Position numbers and translations under genes: made by a program
Shown: one piece after another, positions 1-6,107 of the stretch
Numbering within the stretch: position 1 is the stretch's first letter
Layout: the number at the start of each line of letters is the position of its first letter
Notes under the pieces: generated by a model
Told to the model about the DNA's origin: nothing
The model's database searches: none
The model's input: only the letters and a program-made list of their open reading frames with translations
Source: Fidelibacterota bacterium
Lineage (GTDB): Bacteria; Fidelibacterota; Marinisomatia; Marinisomatales; TCS55
Direction of reading: 5' to 3'
NCBI GenBank assembly: GCA_002701875.1
Contig: NZWI01000018.1
Span: forward strand, 1-6,679
DNA length: 6,679 nt

Positions 1-158
1 GAAAAGTAATTTTTCCAATCTTCATATACTTCATCAATTAGATCTGATTCAATGGGATGATCATTGATTACGGCAAAACCACTATGTTTAAGAGAATGCT
101 CAAACTGTTTATCCGCGTCAAAATCAGTGTATTTTATGGACAGTATATCAAGCGACAT
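1..158 (-). CDS. 2-oxoglutarate/Fe(II)-dependent dioxygenase, isopenicillin N synthase-like (N-terminus only, partial)
   Basis: Only the first 52 residues lie in the window; the gene runs off the left edge. The protein begins MSLDILSIKYTDFD and continues with a phrase typical of the N-terminal DIOX_N region of the isopenicillin N synthase family: a Phe-x-x-Ser-Leu helix, then SGFAVINDHPI (residues 26-36), then an acidic helix ending EDWKNYF (46-52). Known members couple 2-oxoglutarate decarboxylation to oxidation of varied substrates at a His-Asp-His iron site. That site would lie outside the window, so activity cannot be confirmed and the substrate is unknown. The start codon (156-158) lies inside the last codons of bolA in another frame, giving an 11-base overlap and implying translational coupling. 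A GGAAAT stretch in the bolA end sits a few bases before the start and may serve as ribosome binding site. Confidence 0.75.
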   Translation of the reverse strand, partial: MSLDILSIKYTDFDADKQFEHSLKHSGFAVINDHPIESDLIDEVYEDWKNYF

Positions 159-426
159 GAGATTTCCATTCATCTTTTGTATATGTTTTCATACTAAAAG
201 CATGAATTTCATTTTTAATCATAGAACCTAATGCTTTATAGACTATTTGATGACGTTCTAAAAGGGTTTTAGACATAAAATCATCAGAAACAATAATAGC
301 TGACAAATGATGCCCTCCATCGAAGTTATCATGATGAACATGTTTACCCGTTGAATCTTTAATATCAATATGAATCACATTAATTAATTCATTCAAATTA
401 TTTAATATAGTTTTTTGAATATTCAT
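148..426 (-). CDS. bolA: BolA family protein
   Basis: A 92-residue protein, close to the usual BolA length. It has the BolA fold landmarks in order: an N-terminal helix (1-16), strands around IDIKDSTGKHVHHD (20-33), GGHHLSAIIVSDDF (37-50), the family's arginine-histidine helix LLERHQIVYKAL (55-66), and the C-terminal IHAFSMKTYTKDEW (74-87). The last segment resembles the end of E. coli BolA (HALALHTYTIKEW, from memory) and includes the invariant His75. BolA proteins bind [2Fe-2S] clusters together with monothiol glutaredoxins and act in iron-sulfur trafficking; E. coli BolA also affects morphology and transcription. No glutaredoxin gene is visible here. The stop overlaps the start of the downstream Fe(II) dioxygenase gene, so the two are probably made together. 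No clear Shine-Dalgarno precedes the ATG. Family assignment is secure; whether it acts as BolA proper or as an IbaG-like paralogue is not. Confidence 0.9.
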   Translation of the reverse strand: MNIQKTILNNLNELINVIHIDIKDSTGKHVHHDNFDGGHHLSAIIVSDDFMSKTLLERHQIVYKALGSMIKNEIHAFSMKTYTKDEWKSHVA

Positions 427-534
427 CTAGCAGATTAATAATGATTCTCAACCAATAGAATTCCTAAAGGATTGTAAATTTCTTCGATGGTCGTATAATA
501 ATATAATGGCAGAAAATACCGAAGTTTTTAGACT
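427..534. other. 108-base gap without a supported gene
   Basis: This gap lies between the zinc-ribbon gene and bolA, both on the minus strand. It is AT-rich and holds TATAAT at 494-499 and 502-507 on the plus strand, with no plus-strand gene to drive. The minus strand has an open frame from 527 to 435 (30 codons before its TAA) with protein-like composition but no ATG, GTG or early TTG start. No strong hairpin with a T-run was seen. A promoter for bolA could lie here, but I cannot point to a convincing -35/-10 pair on the minus strand. Confidence 0.4.
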
Positions 535-732
535 TTAACTTTTCAAATCCTCTTCAGAATATTGCCACTGACATGAATGACACCACCATGGTTTACCATA
601 ATAGTCTCTTAGATTAGCCTGTAGTTGCATCGGATCACTGCATTTAGGGCACTTTCGTGATGAACCTTTTTCAGGCCATTTATATTCAACACGAAATCTT
701 ACTGAATTGTCTAAATCTTGGTTATTTGACAT
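535..732 (-). CDS. small zinc-ribbon protein, function unknown
   Basis: A 65-residue soluble protein with two cysteine pairs, CPKC at 28-31 and CHSC at 51-54, separated by 19 residues. This is the spacing of a zinc ribbon or rubredoxin-like knuckle. The segment between the pairs (MQLQANLRDYYGKPWW) is rich in aromatics, and an acidic tail EEDLKS ends the protein. The N-terminal 20 residues are polar with an FRVEYKW strand. Zinc ribbons of this size occur as nucleic-acid or protein-interaction modules; nothing here shows the partner. The start is the only ATG giving a full-length product, and no Shine-Dalgarno is visible upstream, as for the other minus-strand genes. It sits 48 bases after the PEGA gene and 108 before bolA, so co-transcription is possible. 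I do not recognise a named family. Confidence 0.75.
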   Translation of the reverse strand: MSNNQDLDNSVRFRVEYKWPEKGSSRKCPKCSDPMQLQANLRDYYGKPWWCHSCQWQYSEEDLKS

Positions 733-780
733 AGATAAATTTAATTATGATAATACTCATAACAAGAATAGAAATAATTA

Positions 781-1197
781 TTAGCTAGAGATTATCCATA
801 ATTGCCAAAATAATATAAAGAATAAACCCATGCCGATATAATTGGTATATCGATAGTCTAATTTGGCTCGTTTCAATTCTGCATCTAAAACTATGGTATT
901 TAGGTAAACTGTAACTGTGTCGCTTGTAAATACATATACTTGTTTCATTTCTTCAATAAGTCCATATTGAATAAATGGATCTCTTAATGAAGGTGGGTGA
1001 TGGCTTACGGTATGGACACCCTGGAGAACTGGAATAGGGTTGTTTATTGGAGTATGGCCGACTAATGTTCCATCTACGTAGATGGGAATTGATGCAGTAT
1101 CAGATTTCACAATAATATATCCAGGATTTGTATCAAAAATTTCACCTTGTCCAAAACCTATAGATACTAGGATCAAAGTCATAATTAATGATTTCAT
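781..1197 (-). CDS. secreted PEGA-domain protein with C-terminal membrane segment
   Basis: From the ATG at 1195-1197 the product is 138 residues. Residues 1-17 (MKSLIMTLILVSIGFGQ) form a signal peptide or N-terminal anchor. Residues 26-64 match a PEGA domain: a strand GYIIVKSDTASIPIYVDG followed by TLVGHTPI and a closing strand, with the typical short-loop VDG and the G-x-TP turn. A polar stretch follows, then a hydrophobic segment at 119-136 (IGMGLFFILFWQLWII) that looks transmembrane, leaving almost no tail. The likely topology is a periplasmic PEGA domain held by the C-terminal helix. PEGA domains are small beta modules often found in surface or cell-wall-associated proteins; the ligand is unknown. 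An ATG two codons upstream (1201-1203) is an equal alternative. A TTG at 1219-1221 would extend the protein to 146 residues but would push the signal peptide inward, so I disfavour it. The gene is divergent from the TPR lipoprotein operon. Confidence 0.75.
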   Translation of the reverse strand: MKSLIMTLILVSIGFGQGEIFDTNPGYIIVKSDTASIPIYVDGTLVGHTPINNPIPVLQGVHTVSHHPPSLRDPFIQYGLIEEMKQVYVFTSDTVTVYLNTIVLDAELKRAKLDYRYTNYIGMGLFFILFWQLWIISS

Positions 1198-1202
1198 ATT
1201 CA

Positions 1203-1208
1203 TATAAT
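1203..1208 (+). promoter_or_regulatory. candidate -10 box for the plus-strand TPR-pyrKD-rlpA operon
   Basis: A perfect TATAAT lies 50 bases before the ATG at 1259, within the start region of the divergent PEGA gene. No recognisable -35 hexamer stands 16-18 bases upstream. It would give a leader of roughly 40-45 bases. It is placed where a divergent promoter must be, since only about 55-60 bases separate the two genes, but the evidence is a single hexamer in AT-rich sequence. Confidence 0.3.
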
Positions 1209-1253
1209 AAATTATTTTCAAATAAGGATGATAATGAAGGAACTTCTAACGCA

Positions 1254-1259
1254 ATTATA
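1254..1259 (-). promoter_or_regulatory. candidate -10 box for the minus-strand PEGA gene
   Basis: On the minus strand this reads TATAAT, a perfect -10 hexamer, about 50 bases before the PEGA start codon. The -35 position at a 17-base spacing reads TCGGTA and is poor; a better TTGGTC lies too far away (21-base spacer). The box touches the start codon of the divergent TPR gene. In AT-rich DNA such hexamers arise by chance, so this is tentative. Confidence 0.3.
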
Positions 1260-2986
1260 TGCTAAAAAATTATAATTACCGACCAACTTCTGTATTTATT
1301 TATTTTTGTCTTTTTGTCTCTTTTTCTTGTACTGGCTTAAAAGGTTATTTCAACACGTTTTATAATGCCGAACAATATTTTGATAAAGCTGAGAAAATTC
1401 GTTTACAAAATCGAGGCGATAAACTCCCAAAAACAGCATTTGATCACTATGAAAAAGTGATTGAAAAGTCTGAATATGTTATTGATACATACCCTGAATT
1501 TAAATTTCGTAAAAAGGCACAATTATTAATTGCTCAATCTCATTTTTATAGAAGTGAATACGATGAAGCATCAACTATGCTTTTAAGCATGAGTGAAGAA
1601 TTTGGAGATCAAGTTACTTTAGAATATAATTTTTGGTCTGCAATGATTAAATGGAGGGAAGGAAAAGTTCAAGCTGCAATAAACCTATTATCTTCTTTAA
1701 ATAATGCAAAAATCAATAATAATGAGAAAGCCAAGATCTATATGGCCATCGCTGAAATCTATTTTGATGAGAAAATGGAATCTGAATCAATGGACTATCT
1801 TGAAAAGGCAGCAGAGATAATAAAAGATCCAGTTGAAAAAGGTCAAATCTATTACCGAATTGCGGACCTATCATTTGAGAATAAAGTTTACGATCGTGCA
1901 TTAGCATCATATCAGCAGGTTATTAAAAATTCTCAATCAAAAAAACAAGTTCAAGAAGCTAACCTAAGGTCAGTACAAATTTATCGATTAAATGGTGATC
2001 TAGATAAGGCAACAAAAACCATTAAAGGTATGCTTTTAGATGATGTATTTAAGCCAATTTTTGGCAGTCTTGAACTAGAGCTCGTAAAATTATATGACCA
2101 ACAGAAGATGTTTACTGAGGCAAATAATAGGCTGGAATCAATATTGCAAGATTACCCGAAAACTAAAGCATCTGCAGAAGCATATTATATGCTTGGAAAT
2201 TATGCTATCAGCCAAGAATGGGATTTATTGGAAGCTTTAGAGCACTTTGGAATGGTATCGAGAGAATTTTCTAAATCCATGTATGCTAAGCCTGCTTTGC
2301 TAAGAGTTAAAGAAATTACTTCGTATGATAATTTGATTGCACAATATGTTGCATATATGGATAGACTTTTAGTCGTAGATACTTTAGGAGTGCCGTCATT
2401 AACAATTAAAGATAAAAATGACTTTGCTACAGTTATTTATGGGTTGGCTGAGTTGGAATCATTCCACTTTTCTAGAATTGATTCAGGAATAGTATATTTA
2501 AATCAATTGATAGAATTAACACCAAATTCTCCTTTATACCCAAAAGCACTTTATGCTAAAGCTATTATACTTGATGAGCAGGGAGATTATAAGGAGTCAA
2601 AAGCTTTAAAAACTCAAATTGTTACTAATTATTCTCAAACAGATTTTGCTTTAGCTTTAATTAATGCTGACAGTACATATTCTAAAGGAGAGTCATCATC
2701 TGATCTTAAATTAATTCAAGCAGAGAAAAATTGGAGCAAAGACCCCATAATTGCTATGGATAATTATCGTGAAATAGTGAATTCAGATACTGTTTCTGAG
2801 ACTAGTGCCAAGGCAGCATATTTTTTAGCATATCAATATGATCGATTATGGGTAAAACCAGATAGCGCATTAAAATATTATGGTTGGATTATGAAGTATC
2901 ACAGTTCATCGGATCAAGCATTACCTTCAAGTAAAAGAATTACATTTTTAAACCAAGTATTATCTGATACATCATCAGCACAATGA
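1259..2986 (+). CDS. TPR-repeat outer-membrane or periplasmic lipoprotein
   Basis: A 575-residue protein. Residues 9-23 are a hydrophobic signal ending FVSFSC, so Cys24 is the probable lipidation site; the box is loose, as is common in Bacteroidota-like lipoproteins. The mature N-terminus, TGLKGYFNTFYNAEQYFDKAE (25-45), is a helical start like that of BamD-like and other TPR lipoproteins. Helical pairs of TPR type run through the rest, best seen at about 157-188, 195-226, 304-337, 427-459 and 517-548 (for example KAAYFLAYQYDRLWVKPDSALKYY). Such proteins are scaffolds for envelope complexes; the partner is not evident. An in-frame TAA at 1247-1249 makes this ATG the first possible start. AAGGAA at 1237-1242 is too distant to be an ideal ribosome site. 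The stop overlaps the pyrK start (ATGA). BamD is an alternative, but the protein is about twice the length of BamD. Confidence 0.85.
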   Translation: MLKNYNYRPTSVFIYFCLFVSFSCTGLKGYFNTFYNAEQYFDKAEKIRLQNRGDKLPKTAFDHYEKVIEKSEYVIDTYPEFKFRKKAQLLIAQSHFYRSEYDEASTMLLSMSEEFGDQVTLEYNFWSAMIKWREGKVQAAINLLSSLNNAKINNNEKAKIYMAIAEIYFDEKMESESMDYLEKAAEIIKDPVEKGQIYYRIADLSFENKVYDRALASYQQVIKNSQSKKQVQEANLRSVQIYRLNGDLDKATKTIKGMLLDDVFKPIFGSLELELVKLYDQQKMFTEANNRLESILQDYPKTKASAEAYYMLGNYAISQEWDLLEALEHFGMVSREFSKSMYAKPALLRVKEITSYDNLIAQYVAYMDRLLVVDTLGVPSLTIKDKNDFATVIYGLAELESFHFSRIDSGIVYLNQLIELTPNSPLYPKALYAKAIILDEQGDYKESKALKTQIVTNYSQTDFALALINADSTYSKGESSSDLKLIQAEKNWSKDPIIAMDNYREIVNSDTVSETSAKAAYFLAYQYDRLWVKPDSALKYYGWIMKYHSSSDQALPSSKRITFLNQVLSDTSSAQ

Positions 2987-3774
2987 TTATCGAAAAAACA
3001 ATTATCCAATCCAATAATCAAATAGCTGAAAATATTTGGAAGATGCAATTTGAATCACCACAAATTGCAGAAGAATATGCTGGTGCAGGTCAATTTGTTA
3101 ATATTCTACCAAATGACGATTGGAATCATCCCTTGCGTCGCCCTATGAGTATTGCGTCTGTAGAAGATTCAACTTTGTCTATTATTTACAAGATTTTTGG
3201 TGATGTTACTGAAGCATTATCAAAGAAAAAGGTTGGGGATGCTATTGAGTTACTAGGCCCCATAGGAAATGTGTTTACAAAATGGGATTCAAATGTATTT
3301 CCTATTTTAATAGGAGGTGGCGTAGGACTGGCACCTATTTTGAATTTAAAAGATCAGTGTCACGTAGCTGATATAGATTACGCAACCATTATTGGTGCAA
3401 AAAATTCAAATGAACAATTCATTGATCATGATCCTGAAAATAAGATTTACCTTACCACTGATGATGGTAGCATTGGTGAAACTGGCACGGTGATGGTGCC
3501 ACTAGATAAGATCATCACTAAAATAGATAATCCGCATATATATGCTTGTGGACCAGAACCAATGTTAAAAGCAATTCATGATTTTGCATTGAAAAACGAA
3601 ATCCCTACGCAGCTTTCTGTTGAAAGCTATATGGGTTGCGGCATAGGGTTGTGTCAAGGTTGTGTTATAAATAAAAATAATAAGGCTCCTAAAGAACATA
3701 GCTATCATGAAAAATACTCGTTAGTATGTTTAGATGGACCTATATATGAAGCGGAAGATATCTATTTTGCCTAA
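2983..3774 (+). CDS. pyrK: dihydroorotate dehydrogenase B (NAD+), electron transfer subunit PyrK
   Basis: A 263-residue iron-sulfur flavoprotein that passes electrons from PyrD's FMN through FAD and a [2Fe-2S] cluster to NAD+, in pyrimidine synthesis. The ferredoxin-reductase-like FAD domain carries RRPMSI (52-57) and the following IIYKIFGDVTEAL stretch. The NAD-binding domain has GGGVGLAP (111-118) and the CGPEPM motif (189-194). The C-terminal cluster site is Cys219, Cys224, Cys227 (CGIGLCQGC) and Cys249, spacing C-x4-C-x2-C-x21-C, as in PyrK. The length is normal for the family. The start ATG overlaps the TPR gene stop by four bases (ATGA), and the 3' end overlaps pyrD, so synthesis of both subunits is coupled, in keeping with their A2B2 complex. 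I see no PyrR-type or UMP-sensing attenuator upstream, as the gene has no intergenic leader at all. Confidence 0.95.
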   Translation: MIIEKTIIQSNNQIAENIWKMQFESPQIAEEYAGAGQFVNILPNDDWNHPLRRPMSIASVEDSTLSIIYKIFGDVTEALSKKKVGDAIELLGPIGNVFTKWDSNVFPILIGGGVGLAPILNLKDQCHVADIDYATIIGAKNSNEQFIDHDPENKIYLTTDDGSIGETGTVMVPLDKIITKIDNPHIYACGPEPMLKAIHDFALKNEIPTQLSVESYMGCGIGLCQGCVINKNNKAPKEHSYHEKYSLVCLDGPIYEAEDIYFA

Positions 3775-4687
3775 GAATAGTATCGAAATAGGACAAGTTT
3801 CTTTTAATAATCCTATTTGGGTTGCTTCGGGTACTTTTGGATATGGAACAGAAGCTCCTGAACTTGTTGATGTAGAGAAATTAGGTGCTATAGTAACAAA
3901 GTCTATCACTCTACATCCACGAGAAGGGAATCCGCCACCTAGAATAGTTGAAACTTCATCTGGAATGATAAATTCAATTGGCTTAGCAAATATAGGTGTT
4001 GATAAATATATCGATGAAATGCTTCCTATTTATAAAAATGTTTCAACCAAAATAATCATGAATGTTGCCGGTACTGATTTGATGGAGTATGTTGAGATTA
4101 TTGAGAAGATTGAATCAGTTTCGTCAGATCTAGTTGGATTTGAAATAAATATATCATGCCCTAATGTAAAAAAAGGTGGAATGGAGTTTGGTGTAGATAA
4201 TTCAATGACAGCTGAGCTCACATCTGAATTAAGAAAAAGAACTGATCGCTTATTAATTATGAAATTGAGTCCAAATGTTTCAGATATAGTGTCGATTGGT
4301 ATGGGAGCGCAAGATGCGGGCGCAGATGCCGTCTCTGCAATTAATACTGTCGTAGGTATGAGTATTGACTCTAATAGTGGTAAAAGTAATATATATACCA
4401 CTTATGGAGGACTTTCCGGCCCAGCAATCAAGCCAATCGGACTTGCTGCTGTACATAAATTATACCAAAAATTATCAATTCCAATTATTGGAATTGGTGG
4501 AATTGTCTCAAGCAATGATGTTATGGAATATATTCTCGCGGGTGCATCAGCTGTGCAAATTGGTACTGCAAATTATAGAGATCCAGGTACTGGTGAAGGA
4601 ATTATTGATGAGTTAAATCAAACAGTAGAAAATTCTAAATGGGATTCAGTAAAGGATATGGTAGGAAAGGCTAAGTTGCTGTCTTGA
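3746..4687 (+). CDS. pyrD: dihydroorotate dehydrogenase B (NAD+), catalytic subunit PyrD (type 1B)
   Basis: Cytosolic FMN enzyme oxidising dihydroorotate to orotate, working with PyrK. With the ATG at 3746 it has 313 residues, normal for class 1B. Visible motifs: NPIWVASGTFGYG (22-34), TKSIT with Lys52, GNPPPRIVE (61-69) and GMINSIGLAN (73-82) near the FMN and substrate, NISCPN (135-140) with the catalytic Cys138 characteristic of class 1, MKLSPN (172-177), INTVVGMSID (199-208), GGLSGPAIKP (221-230), and the FMN-phosphate loops IIGIGGI (247-253) and AVQIGTA (269-275). An alternative ATG at 3734 adds four residues; 3746 is preferred because GGA at 3736-3738 stands at a good distance. A TTG at 3767 is less likely. 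The 29-base overlap with pyrK argues for coupled translation. No membrane helix is present, unlike class 2 enzymes, in line with the PyrK partner. Confidence 0.95.
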   Translation: MKRKISILPKNSIEIGQVSFNNPIWVASGTFGYGTEAPELVDVEKLGAIVTKSITLHPREGNPPPRIVETSSGMINSIGLANIGVDKYIDEMLPIYKNVSTKIIMNVAGTDLMEYVEIIEKIESVSSDLVGFEINISCPNVKKGGMEFGVDNSMTAELTSELRKRTDRLLIMKLSPNVSDIVSIGMGAQDAGADAVSAINTVVGMSIDSNSGKSNIYTTYGGLSGPAIKPIGLAAVHKLYQKLSIPIIGIGGIVSSNDVMEYILAGASAVQIGTANYRDPGTGEGIIDELNQTVENSKWDSVKDMVGKAKLLS

Positions 4688-5166
4688 AGTCGCTATTAAA
4701 ATATTTTATTCTATCAATAATGATATTGAATTTATTTTCATGTTCAAACTCACCACGATACCGCACTGGCCCTTCAAAACCTTCATCCACCAAGAAAAAA
4801 TCAACTCCCGCATTGAAGACTAAAGGAAAAATTAAACATAAGAAACTTATTAAAGGTGTAAGCTCATTTTACGCAAAGGATTTTCACGGTAAATTAACAG
4901 CGAATGGTGAAGTATATGACATGTATGGACTTACGGCAGCTCATAAAACTCTTCCATTGAATACTATTGCGCGAGTTACGAACTTAGAGAATAATAAATC
5001 ATTAATTTTAAGAATTAATGACAGAGGTCCCTATGTGAAAGGTAGAATCTTAGATTGTTCTTATGGTGCAGCTTTAAAACTTGGATTTGTAAGCCAGGGT
5101 ACTACCAAAGTTAAAGTAGAAGTCATTGAATGGGGTGATGGTAAATATATGAAACATTTGGATTGA
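4684..5166 (+). CDS. rlpA: RlpA-like septal ring lipoprotein / lytic transglycosylase domain
   Basis: A 160-residue lipoprotein. The signal peptide (about 1-19, YFILSIMILNLFSC) ends at Cys20. A basic Ser/Lys/Pro linker (21-57) is followed by a double-psi beta-barrel at about 58-149: VSSFYAKDFHGKLTANGE, YGLTAAHKTLPLNT, RINDRGPYVKGRILD. In Pseudomonas RlpA, which cleaves peptide-free (denuded) glycan, the key residues are Glu120, His131 and Asp157; here Glu76, His87 and Asp113 have the same 11 and 26 spacing, so activity is plausible. There is no C-terminal SPOR domain, so septal targeting by denuded glycan is not expected from this protein alone. The start must be TTG at 4684, sharing bases with the pyrD stop (TTGA): the first in-frame ATG (residue 13) would cut the signal peptide away. 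It probably acts from the outer membrane on peptidoglycan. Confidence 0.88.
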   Translation: MKSLLKYFILSIMILNLFSCSNSPRYRTGPSKPSSTKKKSTPALKTKGKIKHKKLIKGVSSFYAKDFHGKLTANGEVYDMYGLTAAHKTLPLNTIARVTNLENNKSLILRINDRGPYVKGRILDCSYGAALKLGFVSQGTTKVKVEVIEWGDGKYMKHLD

Positions 5167-5194
5167 TAATAAATATATTCAAATGAAAACTAAT

Positions 5195-5200
5195 GGAGAT
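5195..5200 (+). promoter_or_regulatory. ribosome binding site for cdsA
   Basis: GGAGAT lies 11 bases before the ATG at 5212, one of the few Shine-Dalgarno-like sites in the window. It supports that start. The 45-base gap before cdsA shows no terminator hairpin, so read-through from the pyrKD-rlpA run is likely. Confidence 0.5.
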
Positions 5201-5211
5201 ACTGTTATAAA

Positions 5212-6027
5212 ATGAAAAGCACTTTATCAAATAGGCTTCCAATTATTGTATTGGGCATACCATCAGTTATATATCTTTTACAAGTAGGTGGCCTTTTATT
5301 CTCAGGGTTTATTACAATAGTAGTATGTTTATGTGTTGTTGAATTTTATAATTTAAAATCCGAAGAAGGTCTAGAGCCTAGCTACATATTAGGAATCCCT
5401 TTAACTCTAATAATCTGTTATTTTTATAATCAATTTCCATATGTTGATGGAGTCTTTATTGTATCAGCTTTATTATTATTAATTATAACATATCTTTTTT
5501 ATGAAATGTTTTCAGGACATCAAAAGCCTTTTTATAATATTTCAATTACCCTTTCCGGGCTACTATACCCCGCATTCTTACTAGGCGCAATGATTGCACT
5601 AAGGAATTGGGATGAAATGAATGGAGGAAATTTCACAATATCTATGGTTGTAACTGTATGGATTTGTGATTCAGCTGCTTATATATTTGGTAGGTTATGG
5701 GGTAAACAAAAACTAATTGAACGCATCAGTCCAAATAAAACCGTTGTGGGATTCATTGGTGGAATTATAGGGGCATTTTTATCATTTTATATTATGGATC
5801 AGTTGGGATTTATTTATCAATCACTAACAATCTTTGATATTTTAATACTATCCTTTATTGTTGGTGTAATTGGCCAATTAGGCGACTTTGTACAATCAAT
5901 GTTTAAAAGAGATGCAGGTGTTAAGGACTCAGGGAAATTGCTTTTGGGCCATGGTGGCGTCTTAGATAGATTTGATTCGTTAATATTTACAAGCCCAGTC
6001 GTTTTAATTTTCGTTCTATGCTTATAA
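5212..6027 (+). CDS. cdsA: phosphatidate cytidylyltransferase (CDP-diglyceride synthase)
   Basis: A 271-residue integral inner-membrane enzyme joining CTP and phosphatidic acid into CDP-diacylglycerol, the precursor of bacterial phospholipids. Several hydrophobic helices are visible (about 8-24, 30-46, 57-72, 79-97, 111-130, 143-160, 178-196, 207-222, 257-271). The catalytic C-terminal half has ICDSAAY (151-157), SPNKTVVG (173-180), GQLGDFVQSMFKR (221-233) and KDSGKLLLGHGGVLDRFDS (238-256), the CDS signature with its metal and substrate acidic residues Asp225, Asp239, Asp252 and Asp255. One departure: the position usually Pro in the LPGHGG motif is Leu245. The length is normal. It follows rlpA by 45 bases on the same strand and lies outside the common uppS-cdsA-dxr-rseP cluster, as far as the window shows. 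A hairpin 35 bases after the stop may end the operon. Confidence 0.93.
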   Translation: MKSTLSNRLPIIVLGIPSVIYLLQVGGLLFSGFITIVVCLCVVEFYNLKSEEGLEPSYILGIPLTLIICYFYNQFPYVDGVFIVSALLLLIITYLFYEMFSGHQKPFYNISITLSGLLYPAFLLGAMIALRNWDEMNGGNFTISMVVTVWICDSAAYIFGRLWGKQKLIERISPNKTVVGFIGGIIGAFLSFYIMDQLGFIYQSLTIFDILILSFIVGVIGQLGDFVQSMFKRDAGVKDSGKLLLGHGGVLDRFDSLIFTSPVVLIFVLCL

Positions 6028-6062
6028 ATAATAGAATGAGATTTCTTCAAAAACAGTTTAAC

Positions 6063-6088
6063 TGGTGATGTATATTCGCCATCGTTTT
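6063..6088 (+). terminator. weak candidate hairpin terminator after cdsA
   Basis: TGGTGA at 6063-6068 can pair with TCGCCA at 6076-6081 (six pairs, one of them G-U) around a seven-base loop. A TTTT run lies at 6085-6088, three bases past the stem. The stem is short and the T-run brief, so this is at best a weak intrinsic terminator. Its place just after cdsA and before a new promoter is the main support. Confidence 0.3.
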
Positions 6089-6107
6089 ATAGTTGTAATA
6101 ATTGATG

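Noticed and set aside
506..538. Plus-strand 10-residue frame preceded by TATAAT repeats at 494-507
   Set aside because: The TATAAT run sits directly against the ATG with no room for a leader, and no plus-strand gene follows; chance in AT-rich DNA.
1198..1221. Extension of the PEGA protein to a TTG start at 1219-1221
   Set aside because: It would add a stretch (MKIIYYMN) before the natural signal peptide, and ATG codons at 1201-1203 and 1195-1197 fit better.
1713..1910. 65-codon open frame on the minus strand inside the TPR lipoprotein gene
   Set aside because: It is antisense to clear TPR helices, with no start signal or motif.
4030..4401. 123-codon open frame on the minus strand inside pyrD
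   Set aside because: It lies wholly inside a well-supported PyrD frame and has no recognisable motif; a shadow of pyrD codons.
4365..4616. 83-codon open frame on the plus strand inside pyrD
   Set aside because: It is in another frame of the conserved FMN-binding part of PyrD, with no domain of its own.
5817..6050. 77-codon open frame antisense to the end of cdsA
   Set aside because: It is opposite the conserved CdsA signature, and the composition is explained by that codon pattern.
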